Positions 1 through 8,353 of a stretch of DNA of 64,000 nucleotides are shown piece after piece. Position 1 is the first letter of the stretch; each line of letters opens with the position of its first letter. The DNA comes from Pseudomonas reactans (GTDB lineage Bacteria > Pseudomonadota > Gammaproteobacteria > Pseudomonadales > Pseudomonadaceae). The stretch covers positions 79,857-143,856 of the forward strand of contig NZ_JACAPG010000027.1 in assembly GCF_013385825.1 (NCBI RefSeq), read 5' to 3'. The position numbers and the translations under genes were made by a program. A model generated the notes under the pieces. The model worked only from the letters and a program-made list of their open reading frames with translations. It was not told where the DNA came from and did no database searches.

Positions 1-172
1 CCGGCATGCGCCAGTCACTGATCACCAGGTCGATGTCTTCCTGCTCCAGCACCTTGAGCGCGTGCAGGCCGTTGCCAGCGACAAACACCTGCACGTCGTT
101 CTGGCCCAGGGCCGAGGCCAGCAGGTCGCAGAGCTTGGGTTCGTCGTCGACTACCAGAATGTTATGCGTCAT
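1..172 (-). CDS. Response regulator, N-terminal receiver part (cut by window edge)
   Basis: Only the first 57 codons are inside the window. They read as the start of a CheY-like receiver: a hydrophobic first strand followed by the acidic pair in LVVDDEPK, and the phospho-acceptor Asp in the LVISDWRMP motif. The ATG lies 11 bp inside the end of the upstream sensor kinase gene, so the two are translationally coupled and form a cognate pair. The output domain lies outside the window. The sequence resembles NtrC-class receivers, and a sigma-54 promoter precedes the operon, so an AAA+ sigma-54 activator is the likely type; that is inference. Confidence 0.85.
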   Translation of the reverse strand, partial: MTHNILVVDDEPKLCDLLASALGQNDVQVFVAGNGLHALKVLEQEDIDLVISDWRMP

Positions 173-1931
173 GACTGTCCTCGTCGTCTTCGCCACTCGC
201 CGGAATGTACAGGCTGAAGGTGGCGCCGGCATCTTTCTCACTGGCACATTCGATGCTGCCGTCGTGACTTTCCATGATCGAATAGACTTTGGCCAGGCCC
301 AACCCGGTGCCCGACGCCTTGGTGGTGACAAACGGCGTGAAGATGCGCTCGATCATGTCCGCCGGAATGCCTTGGCCGGTGTCGGTGATGCTGATCAGCG
401 TGTTCTCGCCTTCCGTGCGAATGCCCAGGGTCAGGCGCCCGCCTTCGGGCATCGCGTCGATGGCGTTGAGGATCAGGTTGAGGCACGCCTGCTTGAGCTG
501 CTTGGCATCCGCGTAGATCGTCGCTCCGGGTGCTTGGTCGTCGATGTGCGCGTCGATGTTATGGGTGGCCAGTTCCGGCGCGCAGAAACCGAGGATTTCC
601 TCCACCAACGGGCGCGCCGGCAGCAACACGCGCAATGGCGGATTGGGCTTGGCAAAGTCGAGGAATTCGGTGATCAGGTCGTTGATGCGGCTGACCTCGC
701 TGACCACATACTCCAGATGGCGCTTGTCGGTTTCCGCCAGGTCGGCGCGGCGGTGCAGCAACTGTGTCGCCGTCTTGATGATGCCCAGCGGGTTGCGGAT
801 TTCGTGGGCCAGGCCCATGGCGACCTCACCCAGGGCGTGCAGGCGATCACGTCGACGTAGCTGGGCTTCAAGGTGATGCAGCTCGCCCAGACGTTCGGTC
901 ATGTGGTTGAAGGTGCTGCTCAACTGCGCCAGTTCGTCGCCGCCGCTGACCACCACGCGGTGCGCGTAATCACCGGAAATCACTGCGCTTACGCCCTGGG
1001 ACAGGTCCCGCAGCGGCTTGGTCAAGCGCCGCGACACCAGCACGCCGGCGGCCAGCGACAGCGCCGAACTGAGCAGGAAGATCAGCACAAACAGGTTGCT
1101 CTGATTCACCAGCCCCACCAGGCTGGTGTGGCGCAACAAGCCGCTGAAGATCACACCTTGCAGTTCACCGGCATCGTTGAAGATCGGCCAGTACAACCCG
1201 CTGTAGTTGTTGGTGAACTGCTCGCTCGGCTGCTTGGTGCTGCGCATGGCGATTTCGACGTTCTTGGGGATGCGCGACGGGTGATCTTCAAAGCGTTGGG
1301 TCGAGAAGATCTCTGAGAACCCATTGGGGTTGGCCAGGTACAGGCGCAGGTCGAGGGAGTGCACGTCGGCCACGCTGGTGAGGAAACTGCTGTCCAGGTA
1401 AGTGGCTACCAGCAGCACATAATCGACGCCGTCCTGGGTGGTCTCGAAGGTGGACACCACCACACCTGTGCTCACCCCAGCCACCTGAACGGTCTGTAAT
1501 ACGGCGTTACTGGTGAGGCTGATCTGCTTGATGATGTCGTCAGAGGCAGTGCTGAATACCAGCTTGTGGTCGCTCACGCGAATCAGTGCCACCACGTCGA
1601 TATCGGTGGCGTCGGCAATGTCGGCGGTCAGGCGGTCGTGCTTGGCGGCTTGCCGGCTCGAGGGCGGGCTGGTGTAGCGCAGGAACAACTTGGCCATGCG
1701 CGCGTTGTCGTGAAGGATGTCGCCAATCTCGTCCTTGACGATCTTGGTCGACTCCTGCAGCCAGATGCGCACGTTGCTGTCGAAGATCTGCGACAACGTG
1801 GTGGCCGCCAGTTCGGCGGCGATCATGGTGGGAATCACGCTGACCAACCAGAACGCCAGCACCAGCTTGCGCTGGACGCTCCAGCGCGAAATGGCAAAGG
1901 GGCGGGCTTTCTGGCGGGTCTTGGTGATCAT
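162..1931 (-). CDS. Membrane sensor histidine kinase (NtrB/AtoS-like)
   Basis: A 589-residue sensor kinase that should autophosphorylate and pass phosphate to the response regulator encoded next. Order of parts: first membrane segment at about residues 22-43, a periplasmic Cache-like sensor of roughly 230 residues, a second membrane segment at about 273-297, HAMP, HisKA with the phospho-accepting His in LAHEIRNP (about residue 375), and HATPase with the N box (LNLILNAIDA) and G boxes (DTGQGIP, GTGLGLAKV). The start chosen is the ATG that overlaps the stop of the upstream acetyltransferase gene (TGATG). A longer reading frame would run inside that gene and was rejected. Fifth gene of a six-gene operon; the ligand sensed is unknown. 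Confidence 0.9.
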   Translation of the reverse strand: MITKTRQKARPFAISRWSVQRKLVLAFWLVSVIPTMIAAELAATTLSQIFDSNVRIWLQESTKIVKDEIGDILHDNARMAKLFLRYTSPPSSRQAAKHDRLTADIADATDIDVVALIRVSDHKLVFSTASDDIIKQISLTSNAVLQTVQVAGVSTGVVVSTFETTQDGVDYVLLVATYLDSSFLTSVADVHSLDLRLYLANPNGFSEIFSTQRFEDHPSRIPKNVEIAMRSTKQPSEQFTNNYSGLYWPIFNDAGELQGVIFSGLLRHTSLVGLVNQSNLFVLIFLLSSALSLAAGVLVSRRLTKPLRDLSQGVSAVISGDYAHRVVVSGGDELAQLSSTFNHMTERLGELHHLEAQLRRRDRLHALGEVAMGLAHEIRNPLGIIKTATQLLHRRADLAETDKRHLEYVVSEVSRINDLITEFLDFAKPNPPLRVLLPARPLVEEILGFCAPELATHNIDAHIDDQAPGATIYADAKQLKQACLNLILNAIDAMPEGGRLTLGIRTEGENTLISITDTGQGIPADMIERIFTPFVTTKASGTGLGLAKVYSIMESHDGSIECASEKDAGATFSLYIPASGEDDEDSHDA

Positions 1932-3055
1932 CAGGTTTCGCTTATCGCAGCAGCCATGGCAGGGTCGGAACGATCCGGTCGAATAAACAGTTTTACAAGC
2001 TTGAGCAGGCCGTTGACCAGCCGGTTGCGGTGGCGGAAAAACACGCTGTTGCCCTGGAACTCGCAACCCAGGCGCAGCTTACTGGCATACCCGGCCTGGC
2101 CGCACTCATACACGGCAATATTGTGTTGAATACAGTAGTCCACATTGGTCAGCCAGCTACGGAAGTACAGGTTGTAGTCACGGGTGAATTCCACGTCATG
2201 CCCGAAAAACTTGTCCACCAGCCGGTGTTCGTCCACCAGGATCAGGTTGAACGCCACCAGTTGCTCATCCACCCAGTAAAGAACACAGACCGCCCGCTCA
2301 TCAAGCCGTTCCAGCACTCCGGTGAAGTAGCCGGCGGGCAGCCGCTCGAACTGCAACTCGGCACGCGTCAGCGTGGCCTCGTACAGGCGCATGACCTCGG
2401 GCAACACGTCGTCGATATTTCGCCGCCACTCCACCCTAGGCCCCGGCGCGCGCAGTTTGCGGCGCAGGTCTTTGCGCGTGGATTTGCCCAGCGAGCCCAG
2501 GTAAGCGTCCACCGAGCCGTAGGGCAGCGGCAACACCCCCGTGGGCAAGCTCGGCATGCTCTGGAAGCCTGCCGCGCGGCAACTTTCGACCCAGTGCGGG
2601 TCTTTGCTCGGTGCGTCCTTGACCGCCACCAGGCCGATACCGAAGTCATCGGCATCCTGGCGCGCGGCTTCCAGCAGGTGCTTGAGCAGCAGCGGGCGGC
2701 GTGCATCCGCTACATTGCTGGCAAAACCAACGTCGCAGCGCTCCGCCACGGGGGAACCGAGGGCATACAGCCCCAGTTGCAAAAGCCCCGGCCACAGTCG
2801 CTCCACACGCTCGGTCAAGCGTTTGCCGGCGCCCGACACCGTGGTGTCGAGGCGATAATGGGTGATGAACGCCGCGGCCACAGCCACCAACGTTCCATCG
2901 TCGTAAACCGCCAGGTAACGCCACTGAAAATCATCGATGGCGGCGTTTTCCACGGCGACGTAATAGTCCCAGTCCTCCAGGGCACCCGGGAAACAGTCGT
3001 TCCAGGCACTGCGCTGGAGGGCCCGGATGGTCGGGAAGGCTTGGGCGGTAATCAC
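1931..3055 (-). CDS. GNAT/FemAB-like acyltransferase
   Basis: A 374-residue protein of the FemAB-like/Acetyltransf_6 group of the GNAT superfamily, which usually transfers an acyl or aminoacyl group to an amine during cell-wall, exopolysaccharide or small-molecule synthesis. The C-terminal half carries the GNAT-like core (segments around LVAFNLILVDEHRLVDKFFG and LYFRSWLTNVDYCI). It begins with GTG, six bases after an AAGGA ribosome site; no better start is visible. It follows the hydrolase gene by 16 bp and overlaps the kinase start by one base. The acceptor is not evident from the sequence. Confidence 0.75.
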   Translation of the reverse strand: MITAQAFPTIRALQRSAWNDCFPGALEDWDYYVAVENAAIDDFQWRYLAVYDDGTLVAVAAAFITHYRLDTTVSGAGKRLTERVERLWPGLLQLGLYALGSPVAERCDVGFASNVADARRPLLLKHLLEAARQDADDFGIGLVAVKDAPSKDPHWVESCRAAGFQSMPSLPTGVLPLPYGSVDAYLGSLGKSTRKDLRRKLRAPGPRVEWRRNIDDVLPEVMRLYEATLTRAELQFERLPAGYFTGVLERLDERAVCVLYWVDEQLVAFNLILVDEHRLVDKFFGHDVEFTRDYNLYFRSWLTNVDYCIQHNIAVYECGQAGYASKLRLGCEFQGNSVFFRHRNRLVNGLLKLVKLFIRPDRSDPAMAAAISET

Positions 3056-3071
3056 AGGGTTTCCTTAAGGC

Positions 3072-3938
3072 TCAAGCCCGCTGTCGATAATCTTGAGGGG
3101 CCGGAATGGACTCGGCATGCTGCCCGACAAACTCCGCGCTCAACTCGATCACACGGCGGTATTGCAAGTCGACGGTGATCATGTGGTAGCAGTTGTCCAG
3201 CAGGATCTTGGTCACCGGGCCACCGAGGTGGCGTTCCACATAGTCCGCGTTCCAACGGCTGGTGATATCGTCCTCGATGGAGTGCAGCACCAACGCCGGC
3301 ACCTTGACCTGCGGCATGCGTTTCTTGACCACGGCGTTCATCCGGTGCAACTCGCGCACAGTGATGCCCTCCATGGTCAGCAAGCCCGCCTCACTGCTCT
3401 CACCCTCCTTCATCTGCCGCTCGACGATGCCACGCAGGCGCTCGTTCTTGATGCCATACGGCGGCTTCTCTTCGAAGCGGCAGATATGCACGCCGAAGGG
3501 GATTTTCATCAGCAACGGCGTGAGAAACGCCAGCTTGTTGATGCTCCAGCCGTCGTACTTCAGGGTGGTGGAATACATCAACAGCCCGGCGACTTGCCCA
3601 GGGTGCTCGGCGGCCACGTACATCGACATCACCGCGCCCATGGACAAACCACCGACGAACACCTGTTCATGGCGCTGTTTCACAGCCACGAAGGTTTTGC
3701 GCACGCCTTCGTACCAGTCGCGCCAGCCGGTGGCTTGCAGGTCGCTGTTATCACCGCAGTGCCCGGCCAGGGTGGGCACGTACACCGTGCAATTGCCCAC
3801 CTTGGCCAGGCCCTTGGCGACCTGGCGCAATTCCGTCGGGGTGCCGGTCAGGCCGTGGATCAACAGGATCCCGACCGGACCATCACCGAGAACGAAACCG
3901 GCATCACCTTCACCGAGGTCGATCTCTGCTGTGTTCAC
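3072..3938 (-). CDS. Alpha/beta hydrolase (carboxylesterase/lipase type)
   Basis: A 288-residue cytoplasmic alpha/beta hydrolase with no signal peptide. Visible elements are the oxyanion motif LLIHGLTGTP near residue 25, the nucleophile elbow GGLSMG near residue 96, a probable acidic residue in LHSIEDD, and the catalytic His in CYHMITVD near the C-terminus. The size and motifs fit the monoglyceride-lipase/carboxylesterase branch. It overlaps the aminotransferase gene by 4 bp (ATGA) and is the third gene of the operon. Whether it acts as an esterase, thioesterase or acyltransferase in the pathway cannot be told. Confidence 0.85.
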   Translation of the reverse strand: MNTAEIDLGEGDAGFVLGDGPVGILLIHGLTGTPTELRQVAKGLAKVGNCTVYVPTLAGHCGDNSDLQATGWRDWYEGVRKTFVAVKQRHEQVFVGGLSMGAVMSMYVAAEHPGQVAGLLMYSTTLKYDGWSINKLAFLTPLLMKIPFGVHICRFEEKPPYGIKNERLRGIVERQMKEGESSEAGLLTMEGITVRELHRMNAVVKKRMPQVKVPALVLHSIEDDITSRWNADYVERHLGGPVTKILLDNCYHMITVDLQYRRVIELSAEFVGQHAESIPAPQDYRQRA

Positions 3939-5329
3939 CGGTTGGTCGCCCGCACCAGCAGTTGCTCAAGCAGCTTCAGGCCCAGTTCGATTTCCGGGTA
4001 GCTGATTTCCAGGGACGGCGCCAGGGTGATCACGTTCTTGTAGTAACCGCCCACGTCGAGGATCAGGCCGAGTTTCTGGCCGTCCACCACCATGTCACCC
4101 TTCATGCCTTCTTCAACCATATAGTCCAGGGTCGCCTTGTCCGGCGTGAAACCATCCGGGCCGCAGATTTCGCAGCGCAGGGCCAAGCCCAGGCCGTCGA
4201 CGTCGCCGATGATCGGGAAACGTTTCTGCAGGTCTTGCAAGCCTTCGAGGAAGAACTTGCCCTTGGCCATGACCATCGCGCCGTAGTCGACTTCGTTGGT
4301 CATCTTGAACATTTCCAGGCCTACCGCCGTGCCCAATGGGTTGGAGGCGAAGGTGGAGTGGGTCGAACCTGGCGGGAAGATCTTCGGGTTGATCAACTCT
4401 TCACGGGCCCAGATGCCGCCCAGTGGGTTGAGGCCGTTGGTCAGCGCCTTGCCGAACACGATCACGTCCGGTTGCACGTCGAAGTGTTCGATCGACCACA
4501 GTTTGCCGGTGCGGTAGAAGCCCATCTGGATCTCGTCGGAGACCATCAGGATGCCGTGCTGATCCAGCACATGCTTCAACTCACGGTAGAAGTTCATCGG
4601 CGGGATCACGTAGCCGCCGGTGCCCTGGATCGGCTCGACGTAGAACGCGGCGTATTCGCTGGAACCGACTTTCGGGTCCCACACACCGTTGTATTCGGTT
4701 TCGAACAGGCGGGCGAATTGCTGCACGCAGTGGCTGCCGTACTCTTCCTTGGTCATGCCTTTAGGGCCACGGAAGTGATACGGGAACGGGATGAACTGCG
4801 CGCGCTCGCCGAAGTGGCCGTAGCGGCGACGGTAGCGGTAGCTGGAGGTGATCGACGAAGCGCCGAGGGTACGCCCGTGGTAGCCGCCTTCGAAGGCGAA
4901 CATCAGGCTCTTGCCATTGGTGGCGTTACGCACGACCTTCAGGGAGTCTTCGATGGACTGCGAACCGCCAACGTTGAAGTGCACGCGACCGTCGAGGCCG
5001 AATTTCTTCTTGGCGTCGACTGCGATCATTTCCGACAGCTCGATCTTGCCTTTGTGCAGGTACTGACTGGCGATTTGCGGCAGGGTGTCGATCTGCTGTT
5101 TCAGTGCATTGTTCAGGCGTGGGTTGGCGTAGCCGAAGTTGACCGCCGAGTACCACATCTGCAGGTCGAGGTAGGCCTGGTCTTCGGTGTCCCACACGTA
5201 GGAGCCTTCGCAACGGCTGAAAATGCGCGGCGGCTCGATGTAATGGACGGTGTCGCCGTAGGAGCAGTATTTGGCTTCTTTATCCAGAAGGACCTGGTCT
5301 TCGGCGGTAGCGATACGGATATCAGACAT
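3935..5329 (-). CDS. PLP-dependent class III aminotransferase
   Basis: A 464-residue fold-type I aminotransferase, normally moving an amino group between an omega-amine or amino acid and a keto acid. The class III signatures are present: GGSQSIEDSLK in the cofactor region, the DEIQMGFYRTG motif holding the PLP-pyridine Asp, and the Schiff-base Lys in FGKALTNG at about residue 293. Length is typical for the family. It overlaps the upstream phosphatase gene by 8 bp and the downstream hydrolase by 4 bp. The substrate is unknown; a phosphatase-aminotransferase pairing suggests a dephosphorylated intermediate is aminated, which is inference. Confidence 0.88.
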   Translation of the reverse strand: MSDIRIATAEDQVLLDKEAKYCSYGDTVHYIEPPRIFSRCEGSYVWDTEDQAYLDLQMWYSAVNFGYANPRLNNALKQQIDTLPQIASQYLHKGKIELSEMIAVDAKKKFGLDGRVHFNVGGSQSIEDSLKVVRNATNGKSLMFAFEGGYHGRTLGASSITSSYRYRRRYGHFGERAQFIPFPYHFRGPKGMTKEEYGSHCVQQFARLFETEYNGVWDPKVGSSEYAAFYVEPIQGTGGYVIPPMNFYRELKHVLDQHGILMVSDEIQMGFYRTGKLWSIEHFDVQPDVIVFGKALTNGLNPLGGIWAREELINPKIFPPGSTHSTFASNPLGTAVGLEMFKMTNEVDYGAMVMAKGKFFLEGLQDLQKRFPIIGDVDGLGLALRCEICGPDGFTPDKATLDYMVEEGMKGDMVVDGQKLGLILDVGGYYKNVITLAPSLEISYPEIELGLKLLEQLLVRATNR

Positions 5330-6023
5330 GGTGGAAGAGTTCCTGATTGTCAGCAGCAGTAAAGGAGGTGGCGTTGGCGGCTATGCCTTGCGGCAGTCGG
5401 GCCAGCAGCGCAGGCAGTTCGGCAAAGGTGTCGAAGCGTGCGTGAGGAATGTTGTTGGCTTCGCAGTACTTGGCGAGGCTGCCTTTGGCGAACACAAAGT
5501 CGGCAGTGGAAGCCACGCACATGTCGGACTTGCCGTCGCCGATCACCAGCACGCGCTTGTTGCGCGGCGTGGACTTGCACTTGCAGTTGCCGGAGGCGGC
5601 ACGGCAGGCGTCACTGGAGTACGGGAAGTCGATGCGCCAGCTGTTCTGGTCGACCTGGCGCAGGCGGTTGGCGAGGATCGGCAGCAAGGTCACGTAGTTG
5701 CGTGAAAGGATCCGCGCGATGCCCTGCTCGATGCCGTCGCTGACCACTTCGATGGTTGCGCCCAGGCCCATGACGTGATCGACGAAGTCCGGGAAGTCCG
5801 GGTCGATCTCGACGCTGTCGAAATACGCCAGCAGTTCGGAAGGCGTCGCCTTGATCAGCGCCAGTTGGCGGCTCAGGCATTCGCGTGAACCGATATGCCC
5901 ATCCAGCCATTCCTGTTCGATGGTTTCCCACTCGGGGCCGGCGAAGCGTTGGAGGACGTTGTCGATGACATCGGTGGGGGTGATGGTCCCGTCGAAGTCA
6001 CACACGATATGCCATTGGATCAT
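5322..6023 (-). CDS. MtnX-like HAD-IB phosphatase
   Basis: A 233-residue haloacid dehalogenase phosphatase, first gene of the six-gene operon. Motif I is CDFDGTITPTD at residues 8-18 with both catalytic Asp residues, motif II is the Ser in VVSDG, and motifs III/IV are in VIGDGKSD. It resembles MtnX (methionine salvage phosphatase) and phosphoserine phosphatases, but no other methionine-salvage gene is nearby, so a different phosphoester is likely. An insert near residue 147 has the pattern CxCxC-like NCKCKS, which may be a metal or disulfide site. An AAGG ribosome site precedes the ATG. Confidence 0.85.
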   Translation of the reverse strand: MIQWHIVCDFDGTITPTDVIDNVLQRFAGPEWETIEQEWLDGHIGSRECLSRQLALIKATPSELLAYFDSVEIDPDFPDFVDHVMGLGATIEVVSDGIEQGIARILSRNYVTLLPILANRLRQVDQNSWRIDFPYSSDACRAASGNCKCKSTPRNKRVLVIGDGKSDMCVASTADFVFAKGSLAKYCEANNIPHARFDTFAELPALLARLPQGIAANATSFTAADNQELFHHV

Positions 6024-6073
6024 CGTTGTTTACCTTGGAGGAGCGCGCTGTGTGCGCTTGCAACAAGGTGTAG

Positions 6074-6090
6074 AGCAGAGAGTGTGCCAA
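6074..6090 (-). promoter_or_regulatory. Sigma-54 promoter of the six-gene operon
   Basis: Reading on the minus strand from 6089, TGGCACACTCTCTGCT has the invariant GG and GC separated by 10 bases and matches the TGGCAC-N5-TTGCW consensus at all but one of its fixed positions. It would start transcription near 6063, about 40 bases before the phosphatase ATG. The last operon gene encodes a response regulator, giving a plausible autoregulatory loop. Confidence 0.7.
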
Positions 6091-6152
6091 CTGGCCACCG
6101 CCCAGCAGGGCTGGGGTTTTGCCTGGCATGGCCAGCGATTTGTGTCGCAGGA

Positions 6153-6179
6153 GCTACAATTTTTGTAGCTTGCTACAAA
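6153..6179. promoter_or_regulatory. Triple GCTACAA palindromic site, probable activator site
   Basis: Three half-sites stand in alternating orientation: GCTACAA (6153-6159), TTGTAGC (6163-6169) and GCTACAA (6172-6178). The inner pair forms a perfect 8-2-8 inverted repeat at 6162-6179. Centre is about 100 bases upstream of the predicted sigma-54 start, the usual distance for enhancer-binding activators. It also lies about 75 bases before the divergent mipA gene. A hairpin function is possible but there is no T-run. Confidence 0.55.
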
Positions 6180-6251
6180 GAAGATGAGTGCTTGCGTGGA
6201 AAGGATGCTTTGCGCGTTCATGCGCGCATATTCAATCAAGGAACTGTGACC

Positions 6252-7022
6252 ATGTTGAGGATCACATGCGCTGCACTCGCCGGTTTAATTGGCCTGTGGG
6301 GCTTTTCAAACGCTGCCGTGGCCGAGGGCATCACCGGTGAAGTGGGCGCGGGCGTCAGCTACCAACCTCATGACCCTACCGGCAGCCGCTACGAAACGCG
6401 GCCCGTTCCCTATTTCGACCTGGACTGGGGCGATGTCAGCCTGAGCACCGATGACGGCTTGACCTGGAGCGCGCTCAACACCCAAGGCCTGACCGCCGGC
6501 CCCTATATCAATTACCTGTCAGGCCGAACGTCGAATGGCGATCTGCAGGGCCTGCGCAATGTGTCGGACATGGCGGAAGTCGGTGGTTTCATTCAATACG
6601 CCCCAGCTGATTTCTGGCGGGTCTACGCGCAACTGGGGCAAGCCGTGGGCGGGGGGCATTCGCAGAGCGGTGCCCTGGGCAAAGTCGGCGGCGAACTGGG
6701 GTACCCCCTGGGTGGCGGGATTATCGGCAGCAGCGGCCTGGTCGCGCATTTTGCCGACGCACGCCAGACCAACACGTTTTTCGGCGTGGATGACAACGAG
6801 GCCGCGGCCACGGGCTTTCGCCCCTACAACGCCAGTGGCGGCTTCCAGAACCTGACGCTGACCCAGAGTTTCGAGTTTCCCCTGGCGGCTAAATGGTCAT
6901 TGCTGACCAGCGCCAGTTGGGTTCACCTGGTGGGCTCGGCGGCCGACAGCAGCATCGTCCGGCAGACCGGCGACGTGAACCAAGGCCAGGTGCAGACGGC
7001 CATCAGCTACAAGTTCGACTAG
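6252..7022 (+). CDS. MipA/OmpV family outer-membrane protein
   Basis: A 256-residue protein with a clear signal peptide (cleavage after AAVAEG, near residue 23) and alternating amphipathic strands ending in an aromatic C-terminus (YKFD), as expected for a small outer-membrane barrel. The first mature segment, GEVGAGVSYQPHD, and the later PVPYFDLDWG are typical of the MipA/OmpV family, some members of which are porin-like or bind MltA. The reading frame extends far upstream, but the ATG at 6252, preceded by AAGGA, is the one that gives the signal peptide. It is divergent from the six-gene operon and shares its control region. Confidence 0.88.
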   Translation: MLRITCAALAGLIGLWGFSNAAVAEGITGEVGAGVSYQPHDPTGSRYETRPVPYFDLDWGDVSLSTDDGLTWSALNTQGLTAGPYINYLSGRTSNGDLQGLRNVSDMAEVGGFIQYAPADFWRVYAQLGQAVGGGHSQSGALGKVGGELGYPLGGGIIGSSGLVAHFADARQTNTFFGVDDNEAAATGFRPYNASGGFQNLTLTQSFEFPLAAKWSLLTSASWVHLVGSAADSSIVRQTGDVNQGQVQTAISYKFD

Positions 7023-7077
7023 GTTGGTCTGGGGTTTGCAATGAGGTCCTGGAATCCATTTTTCCAGGACACTCTTC

Positions 7078-7944
7078 ATGGCTCGCCCCGCTTATCGCCT
7101 GTTACACCACTCGCTCTGGGACCTGGTACCCATCGCCCTGGGCCTGGCGCATTTCGCCTTTGTCATCTGGCTGGTCACCGCGTTCCACAGCCTGAGCTGG
7201 TGGGCACTCGTGCCCCTGGCGCTGGTCTATGCGATCAGCTTGTCGTGGAGCATCAACAGTATCTCCCACAACCAGATCCATAACGCCTACTTCAGCCATC
7301 GTGCGATGAACCGGGCGTTCGATCTGCTGCTGTCGGTGACCATCGGCTTTTCCCAGACGCTCTACCGCGATATCCATAACCGCCATCACCGTGGCAACGC
7401 CGACCTGCCGGGCCCGGACGGTAAAACCATCGACCCGCTGTCGATCTACCAGCGCGGCCACAATGGCCAGCCGGAAAATCCGTGGGCTTACACTTTCCTG
7501 AGTTTTTTCCGCGACGATCCCAAGCCGTTCTATGACGAGATGAAGCGCAAGCGCCCGGCCGATGCACGCTGGGTCAAAGTCGAGATCGGCGTGACGGTGG
7601 CGTTTTATATCGCCCTGGCCTTCTACAACTGGCAGGCGGTGCTGTGGCTGTTGCCGTTCTGGTACCTGGGCCAGTGCCTGTCATCGCTCAACGGCTACTA
7701 CGAACATTTCGGCGGCAACCCGGACCTGCCGATTGCCTGGGGCGTGAGTTCCTACAGCGTGCTGTACAACCTGATCTGGATGAACAACGGCTACCACGCC
7801 GAGCACCACTACCGGCCCAAGATGCACTGGACCCAGGTAAAGGCGTTTCATCGCGAGATTGCCGAGCAGCAGCGTGCGGCAGGGGTCAAGGCGCTTGCAG
7901 TGTCCCATGGGTTAGGGTTTTTGGTGGCACACCGCAAACCCTAG
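7078..7944 (+). CDS. Membrane fatty acid desaturase
   Basis: A 288-residue integral membrane di-iron desaturase/hydroxylase. Three histidine clusters that bind the irons are visible: HNQIHNAYFSH near residue 64, HNRHHRGN near residue 101, and YHAEHHYRPKMHW near residue 240. Hydrophobic stretches flank them (residues about 18-55, 80-95 and 160-205). It probably acts on acyl chains in the membrane; the exact substrate is not evident. It follows mipA by 55 bp with an AGGA site before the ATG, and ends 5 bp from the convergent SMR gene. Confidence 0.85.
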   Translation: MARPAYRLLHHSLWDLVPIALGLAHFAFVIWLVTAFHSLSWWALVPLALVYAISLSWSINSISHNQIHNAYFSHRAMNRAFDLLLSVTIGFSQTLYRDIHNRHHRGNADLPGPDGKTIDPLSIYQRGHNGQPENPWAYTFLSFFRDDPKPFYDEMKRKRPADARWVKVEIGVTVAFYIALAFYNWQAVLWLLPFWYLGQCLSSLNGYYEHFGGNPDLPIAWGVSSYSVLYNLIWMNNGYHAEHHYRPKMHWTQVKAFHREIAEQQRAAGVKALAVSHGLGFLVAHRKP

Positions 7945-7948
7945 GCAC

Positions 7949-8353
7949 TCAGTTTTCTTCGCCCTCTGCCAGGAGGGCGATACCGCCGATAATCACCGCC
8001 ACCCCCACCCAGTGCAGCGGGCTGATATGTTCCCCCAGCCCCAGCCACGAACCGAGCAGCACCACCACAAACACCAGTGAACTCAGCGGAAACGCCAGGG
8101 ACAGGCTACTGCGCCGCAGGATCAGCATCCACACGAAAAACGCGCCGATGTAACTGGCGATAGCCGCCAGAATCCCAGGGTTGCGCGCCACGTCCGCCAG
8201 CCACTGCCAGCTCAAATCCATCTGCCCCAACTGATCCCCGGCCACTTTGGTAAACAACTGGCCGGCGCTTTCGGTACAGATCAACAAGGCCCACAGCACC
8301 ACCGTGCCGAGGCGCCCGTGCAGCCATCCATTATTCATCGTTTGCGTACTCAT
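7949..8353 (-). CDS. Small SMR/EamA-type membrane protein, second of a pair
   Basis: A 134-residue protein of four predicted membrane helices, resembling half of a drug/metabolite transporter of the SMR/EamA type. A helix carries TESAGQLFTKVAG, with an acidic residue in the first helix as in SMR proteins. The start chosen is the ATG overlapping the upstream gene by 4 bp; a longer frame would begin inside that gene. Its partner is about the same size and shares the organisation, so they probably form a heterodimer. It is the last gene of the operon with the arginase-like enzyme. Confidence 0.8.
   Translation of the reverse strand: MSTQTMNNGWLHGRLGTVVLWALLICTESAGQLFTKVAGDQLGQMDLSWQWLADVARNPGILAAIASYIGAFFVWMLILRRSSLSLAFPLSSLVFVVVLLGSWLGLGEHISPLHWVGVAVIIGGIALLAEGEEN

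Noticed and set aside
5895..6251. Longer N-terminus for the MipA/OmpV protein
   Set aside because: The open frame extends 119 codons upstream but crosses the phosphatase start and the promoter region, and would bury the signal peptide.
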